Shown here: positions 51,007 through 54,702 of the stretch, in pieces
How positions within the stretch are numbered: the stretch's first letter is position 1
Layout of the letters: each line of letters starts with the position of its first letter
Source: Wylensekiella montiformis
GTDB taxonomy: Bacteria; Bacillota; Negativicutes; Selenomonadales; Selenomonadaceae
Assembly (NCBI RefSeq): GCF_009697385.1
Contig: NZ_VUNL01000016.1
Coordinates: 1-54,702, forward strand
DNA: 54,702 bases
Reading direction: 5' to 3'
Notes under the pieces: model-generated
Told to the model about the DNA's origin: nothing
Database searches by the model: none
What the model saw: only the letters and a program-made list of their open reading frames with translations
Position numbers and translations under genes: made by a program

Positions 51007-51219
51007 ATGAAAGAAACGCTTTTGATTGAGTTCGCGGTGGAAAACGGCAAGAACACCACCATTTCCATCCCCGACCCGCGTTCTGACGTGAGTAAGGCGG
51101 ATGTGGTCACGGCGGCAGAGGAAATCGTGGCCAAGAAGGCTGTCCTTTCTGCCGAAAATCCGGTAAGCGCCTTCAAGCGGGCTTACGTCCGTACCATTCA
51201 GGAGACGGAGCTGGAATAA
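51007..51219 (+). CDS. DUF2922 family protein
   Basis: 70 residues matching DUF2922: TLLIEFAVENGKNTTISIPDPRSD, shortened to ENGKNTTISIPDPRSD, then AEEIVAKKAVL and a C-terminal AYVRTIQETELE. The function is unknown. It follows the DUF1659 gene by 14 nt with AGGGAGGG before the ATG. A related copy lies at 51516. Confidence 0.8.
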   Translation: MKETLLIEFAVENGKNTTISIPDPRSDVSKADVVTAAEEIVAKKAVLSAENPVSAFKRAYVRTIQETELE

Positions 51220-51242
51220 CTGACCGTAAAATCGCTGTGCAG

Positions 51243-51272
51243 GGAGGCCGCTGGGGAAACCTTGCGGCCTCC
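51243..51272 (+). repeat. Leader hairpin, copy 2
   Basis: GGAGGCCGC (51243-51251) pairs with GCGGCCTCC (51264-51272), with ACCTTGCGGC shared with copy 1. It is followed by ATGAGGAGGGA, matching ATGAAGGAGGGA of copy 1. Confidence 0.6.
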
Positions 51273-51295
51273 TTGCGCTATGAGGAGGGACGAGA

Positions 51296-51502
51296 ATGCG
51301 CGTAAATTCGACCACTAACCTGCGGATTGCCTGCGAGTACAGTTATGATTATGACAAGGTGTACTGCAAATACATCAATCTAAAGGTCAATCCGGACGCC
51401 ACCGACGAAGATTTGCTTTTTACCGCCAAGACCATTGCGGCGTTGCAGCCCCTTCCCTTGCATAGCATTGACCGCGCAGATAGCTGCGATTTGACCGCAT
51501 AA
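51296..51502 (+). CDS. DUF1659-like protein, second copy
   Basis: 68 residues. The C-terminal part YINLKVNPDATDEDLLFTAK, then IAALQPLPLHSIDRADS, aligns with the first DUF1659 protein (VNLSVNPELTDGDVLSIGTK, then VDGISRIDAS). The N-terminus differs. It has a normal ATG after GAGGAGGGA. Function unknown. Confidence 0.7.
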   Translation: MRVNSTTNLRIACEYSYDYDKVYCKYINLKVNPDATDEDLLFTAKTIAALQPLPLHSIDRADSCDLTA

Positions 51503-51515
51503 GGAGGGCTGACCC

Positions 51516-51735
51516 GTGGAAAAGACGCTAATCATTATATTTTGGCTGGATAACGGCAAAACCATGAATCTTTCCATTCCCCACCCGCGCAGCGACCTGA
51601 CGCAAAGAGAGGTATATGCGGCGATGGTGGAAATCCTGAAACGCAAGGTCATTTTGTCGGAGAACGGGGGCAGGGCAACCGCAGGCAGTCAAGCACATGT
51701 ACCTGCGGATTGTGGATGAACAGCTCCTGCCATAA
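51516..51735 (+). pseudogene. DUF2922 family gene, second copy, with a frameshift in a G-run
   Basis: The first 50 or so codons match DUF2922 (DNGKTMNLSIPHPRSDL, EILKRKVILSENG). After the GGGGG at 51666-51670 the family C-terminus (AVKHMYLRIVDEQLLP) continues in another frame to a TAA at 51733-51735. One G too many explains it. This may be a real mutation, phase variation at a homopolymer, or a sequencing error. Without the shift the protein would end MYLRIVDEQLLP like its sister copy. Confidence 0.7.
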
Positions 51736-51748
51736 GGGGGGCGAAAAG

Positions 51749-51898
51749 ATGGAGCAGACCATACTCACCGCCGTTTCCGCTGTGGGCTTTCCCATTGTCG
51801 TGACGTTCTACCTATTGACCAGTTTTCAGAAGTCCATGGATAAGTTCACCGATAAGCTTGGGGAGCTGATACAGGAACTTAGGCGGTTTTTAAAATGA
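51749..51898 (+). CDS. YvrJ family small membrane protein
   Basis: 49 residues: one membrane segment (ILTAVSAVGFPIVVTFYLL) followed by an amphipathic helix with charged residues (KFTDKLGELIQELRRFLK). This matches the YvrJ family, which resembles small holin-like or bacteriocin-like peptides; the function is unknown. The ATG at 51749 follows AGGGGGGCG. An in-frame start 39 nt upstream lies inside the DUF2922 gene and was rejected. Confidence 0.75.
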   Translation: MEQTILTAVSAVGFPIVVTFYLLTSFQKSMDKFTDKLGELIQELRRFLK

Positions 51899-51910
51899 GA
51901 TTAGACGAAA

Positions 51911-51957
51911 AGCAGGCGGCTGATTGGTCAATTGACCGGTCAGCCGCTTGCTTATTT
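51911..51957 (+). terminator. Terminator hairpin of the YvrJ unit
   Basis: AGCAGGCGGCTGA pairs with TCAGCCGCTTGCT, followed by TATTTC. The core is nearly the same as in the hairpin at 45070-45112. Confidence 0.7.
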
Positions 51958-51993
51958 CATATATTCAAATTGTGGGCAAATACTAGTATAAAT

Positions 51994-52310
51994 TTAATCG
52001 ATAAAATAATGTAATTTTACTGTTATCCATAAATGGTAAATTAGAAATCCCCAAAGCCAAATAAGGAGAAGTAGTGAACTGCCTACTTTTTTATCTGTTT
52101 CTTTTATCTCAACATCTGTATTAGGTTGTTCGTGTAACTGTTTTATAAATGTACTTAAGGAAAAGCAACTAAAGCCAATCCATAATGCAGAACCTAATAC
52201 AAGCGCTAGAAAGAAAAAAGGGGGAATTCGTTCTCCTTCAGCATATCTATGTAAAAATGATAAGACTCAAAGAACCAGATAATGAAAAAGAGTAAAACGA
52301 ATTTGTTCAT
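51994..52310 (-). pseudogene. Frameshifted small membrane protein gene
   Basis: On the minus strand an ATG at 52310 gives MNKFVLLFFIIWFFES. A neighbouring frame then continues LSFLHRYAEGERIPPFFF, LALVLGSALWIGFSCF, and near the end SSLLLLIWLWGFLIYHLW to a TAA at 51996-51994. The total of 317 nt is one short of a multiple of three, so a 1-nt deletion near 52262-52276 explains the break. Three hydrophobic segments are visible. The family is not recognised. Confidence 0.55.
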
Positions 52311-52520
52311 AACTTTTAATATGTACATATAAACAACCTTCTTTTATCTGACAATATTAAAAATGAATGGTAAAACGGCAATTTGTTTGTTTTAACAAGT
52401 ACAGATTGCCTATAAATAAAGCATTATATGGAATTGAGCGTTTGGAGAAAATGCTCAATGTTATTTTTACAAACTAAAGATTCTTGGATAAATGGATATT
52501 GCTTTTCTGTGTGTTGATGA

Positions 52521-53153
52521 TTAGTGACGCAAAAAATCTGTGAAGATTTTATAAACCTCAGTGCTTGGGGTGAAACCAACAGTGTGAGGCTTTTTCTGAT
52601 TGGTAAGACAGTATTGTTCTAATTTTTTTGCATTATGGATGGCGTCATCTTCATTGCCATTGTTCTTTAATTTATCAAAAACTGTAAGGGAGTTCTTTTC
52701 GTAATCAGGAATGATGGTTTTTAAGTATTTGAGTACATCATCGGTATTCGTATAGTTGCGTGTCGTATAAATAAAATGACAAATGAACCATATTTCGAAG
52801 CAAGGATTTGATACAATCAATTTTATGTTTTTCTCTTTGGGGATAAGTTTTTCGGCTGCTTTTAATTGCGCATCTTTTGATGAATCAAAATCGGCATCAA
52901 CTAAGCATACAGCTAAGTCGTTATCACCTAAGTCGTCGTTATTATATTGCTTGACTAATTGCTGCATCATATTTTCGGGGTCAGTTTCATTACCTTTGGC
53001 AAGAACAACATTAATCGTATCGCTTTTGAATTTGTTAAAATAATTAATTTCTGTTTTGTTTTTGCCTTCGGCCTTGATTAGAAGAATTCTTTTTGGGGTC
53101 CTGGTATTTGAATTTCTTTGTTTAATCTTATAGGCTTTTCGATTACGCATCAT
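52521..53153 (-). CDS. RloB/AbiLii-like protein of an abortive-infection pair
   Basis: 210 residues of the RloB family. A basic N-terminus (RKAYKIKQRNSNTR) leads into a Toprim-like nuclease pattern: KRILLIKAEGKNKTEINYF with its acidic residue, then CLVDADFDSS and SNPCFEIWFICHF. RloB proteins pair with an AAA ATPase in type I restriction loci and in the lactococcal AbiL phage-defence system. The ATPase gene lies 9 nt upstream on the same strand. The proposed role is an effector nuclease switched on by the ATPase. Confidence 0.82.
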   Translation of the reverse strand: MMRNRKAYKIKQRNSNTRTPKRILLIKAEGKNKTEINYFNKFKSDTINVVLAKGNETDPENMMQQLVKQYNNDDLGDNDLAVCLVDADFDSSKDAQLKAAEKLIPKEKNIKLIVSNPCFEIWFICHFIYTTRNYTNTDDVLKYLKTIIPDYEKNSLTVFDKLKNNGNEDDAIHNAKKLEQYCLTNQKKPHTVGFTPSTEVYKIFTDFLRH

Positions 53154-53162
53154 AATATCTAC

Positions 53163-54425
53163 CTACCTAATATTAGGAATAGCACCGTATCTGCCAATAA
53201 GGTATGCCTTGCGGATGTCTTTATTCCCATGTTTAGAAAATTCATCAAGAGAGTAGAGTTCTGATTCACCAGTTTGATTATTTTTTTCCATAAAATATAT
53301 TTGGTCGCGCCTTTGGATGGTGTCGGTCATTAACTCAGTGGCGTGAGTGGAAATGATAAGCTGAGCATTTGCTTTGTTGATTTCCGGGTCATTGAATAGT
53401 GTGATTAAATGAATAACTAACAAAGGGTGAAGGCTCTTATCAAATTCATCAATACATATAATTGACCCATCGTTGAAAGCTTTTAATAACAAGGGGCTGA
53501 AAAGAAATAAATTTTGAGTTCCAGCAGATTCGTCTCTAAAATCTATTTCCAGTGATTCTTCCAAACCTTTGTCGTTAATAATATTGTGAACCATTTTAAT
53601 ATCAATTTTTTTTGTTTTTTGCGGTAAAAGGTTTGATAGCATGGATAAAGGTGGATTTTGTTTGACGAATTCATCCACATCAACTTCTTTGGAGGTGTAA
53701 TGATAGTCTGCAATGTTTATATCTGCTTTTTGTAAAAGGTCTTGTATAAATGGACGTAATTCGCTATTGTTTTCGTCGGATAATAAACTTTCAACTCGCG
53801 GCATTAAATTGTCGGCAGTGATTGGATCGTAAGTATCAATTTTTAAAAACCACTTGAAGGGAACAAGTATTGTTTTGCTATTCCAAGCAGCAGCAGTGGC
53901 TAGGAATAGTTTGTTTTCCCCGTTTCGTTCAATAATAGGAGAAAGCTCTCTGCGAATTGCAGGGGAGGTAAATTTGTATTCTTCATTTTCTCTTATAAAT
54001 AAAGTGGTTGGCCTGCTGGATTTATACATATAAAGGTATTCTGTAATGATTTTCTTTGAAGTGGCGGAAAAACCATATACGTATTTTGTGTTATCCGCGA
54101 TAAAGACGAATTCAAATTCAGATGGTAACACAGAGCTTTTAGTATCGAACTTGAAGGGTTCAATAAGTGGCAAAATATCCCCAGGCTGACTGATGTTGGA
54201 CCTTCGTACAATGATTATAGCGGCAGTTAGAGCCTTAAATAAGTTGGACTTTCCTGCGGCATTGGCACCAAAGAGACAAACATTCTTGAGGATTCGGTCG
54301 ACATTGCGGCCATTACTTATTTCGGCAACATTTTCGGTATGCTCCAAATCAGTAGAGGCTTCCATTGATAGAACGGCTTCGTTTTTAAAAGAGCGAAAGT
54401 TTTTTACGCTAAACTGTACCAGCAT
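53163..54425 (-). CDS. AAA family ATPase, RloA/AbiLi-like
   Basis: 420 residues of the SMC-like AAA ATPases (COG1106 type). It begins LVQFSVKNFRSFKNEAVLSM, shortened to VKNFRSFKNEAVLSM. Walker A is LFGANAAGKSNLFKAL at about residue 53, Walker B is IICIDEFDKSLHP at about 320, and the switch His is in IISTHATEL. It pairs with the RloB gene just downstream as an AbiL-like defence unit. AGGAGG precedes the ATG. Confidence 0.85.
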   Translation of the reverse strand: MLVQFSVKNFRSFKNEAVLSMEASTDLEHTENVAEISNGRNVDRILKNVCLFGANAAGKSNLFKALTAAIIIVRRSNISQPGDILPLIEPFKFDTKSSVLPSEFEFVFIADNTKYVYGFSATSKKIITEYLYMYKSSRPTTLFIRENEEYKFTSPAIRRELSPIIERNGENKLFLATAAAWNSKTILVPFKWFLKIDTYDPITADNLMPRVESLLSDENNSELRPFIQDLLQKADINIADYHYTSKEVDVDEFVKQNPPLSMLSNLLPQKTKKIDIKMVHNIINDKGLEESLEIDFRDESAGTQNLFLFSPLLLKAFNDGSIICIDEFDKSLHPLLVIHLITLFNDPEINKANAQLIISTHATELMTDTIQRRDQIYFMEKNNQTGESELYSLDEFSKHGNKDIRKAYLIGRYGAIPNIR

Positions 54426-54679
54426 TGTAAACCTCCTAACCTTGAAAAATAAAAAAATTAAACAACAAAAAGGCGATTTTCAACACCTTGATGTAAAAAA
54501 TCGAGCTTTGAATACATATATTCTATAATGAATGCTACATAAAATCAAGTATGTTAGAAAATTTTGTGTTTTATCCTTGTAGGTTTACAATAGATGTGAG
54601 ACTGGAGGGATATACAAAAGCGACCGAATCCCGTAGAATATTGGTTGCAACAAACTTCTACAAAAGGAGACCCGATCGC

Positions 54680-54702
54680 CATGTCTATCATACCACATCA
54701 GA
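54680..54702 (+). CDS. Start of a gene cut by the right edge, probably an insertion-sequence gene
   Basis: AAAAGGAG (54663-54670) lies 9 nt before an ATG that reads MSIIPHQ to the edge. An imperfect inverted repeat lies just upstream (GCGACCGAATCCCGTAGAA near 54621-54639 against TTCTACAAAAGGAGACCCG near 54656-54674). The similar layout at the left edge suggests that both edges are insertion sequences. Seven residues do not identify a family. Confidence 0.35.

Overview
The window reads as chromosome of a diderm anaerobic Firmicute, most likely a Negativicute of the Selenomonas/Mitsuokella type. The evidence is a mixture of Firmicute genes (SCIFF peptide with its radical-SAM maturase, FabK, a GGGtGRT protein with its Fe-S scaffold-like partner, YvrJ/DUF1659/DUF2922 genes) and genes that need an outer membrane (an SLH-domain porin-like protein, a two-partner secretion pair). 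This is inference from gene families; no rRNA or tRNA gene was seen. Both edges run into the first codons of what look like insertion-sequence genes, so the window may be a contig that broke at repeats.

Layout. 1-3050: TSCPD protein, PHP phosphatase, SCIFF peptide and maturase. 3187-9892: a glycolytic block gapA-pgk-tpiA-gpmI, then the Fe-S scaffold-like/GGGtGRT pair. 9900-19822: an AT-richer accessory island that starts with a truncated IS200-type tnpA. It holds an unusual two-gene unit (an N6-methylase-like protein with degenerate motifs fused to an HsdS-like domain, plus a 177-residue protein) and a complete type I restriction-modification system (hsdM, hsdS, rhuM, hsdR). 20140-23831: fucO-type alcohol dehydrogenase, RidA, FabK, TauE/SafE permease. 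23855-29368: an SMC-like JetABC (Wadjet/Mks) operon with no JetD, followed by an unrecognised small repeat protein. 29957-32473: a split UxaA-family lyase, divergent from a LysR regulator.

32565-46671: hybrid cluster protein; a TpsB/TpsA adhesin pair; a pectin-degradation set (SLH porin-like protein, pectinesterase, GH28 polygalacturonase); the Fe-S repair protein Ric; and a small secreted BamE-like protein. hcp and ric are 11 kb apart but share a near-identical palindrome exactly 20 nt before their -10 boxes. This points to one nitrosative-stress regulator acting at about -41.5.

46672-54702: a variable, mostly AT-rich end. It holds spaced repeats, a promoter-terminator pair with no gene (possible small RNA), a GC-rich stem-rich segment without a convincing gene, membrane and zinc-ribbon proteins of unknown function, two decayed genes, a duplicated DUF1659-DUF2922 cassette with repeated leader hairpins followed by YvrJ, and an AbiL-like (AAA ATPase plus RloB) defence pair.

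The best candidates for undescribed biology are the degenerate methylase/HsdS fusion with its partner, the JetD-less JetABC, the GC-rich structured segment with its repeat neighbours, and the duplicated DUF1659-DUF2922 cassette.
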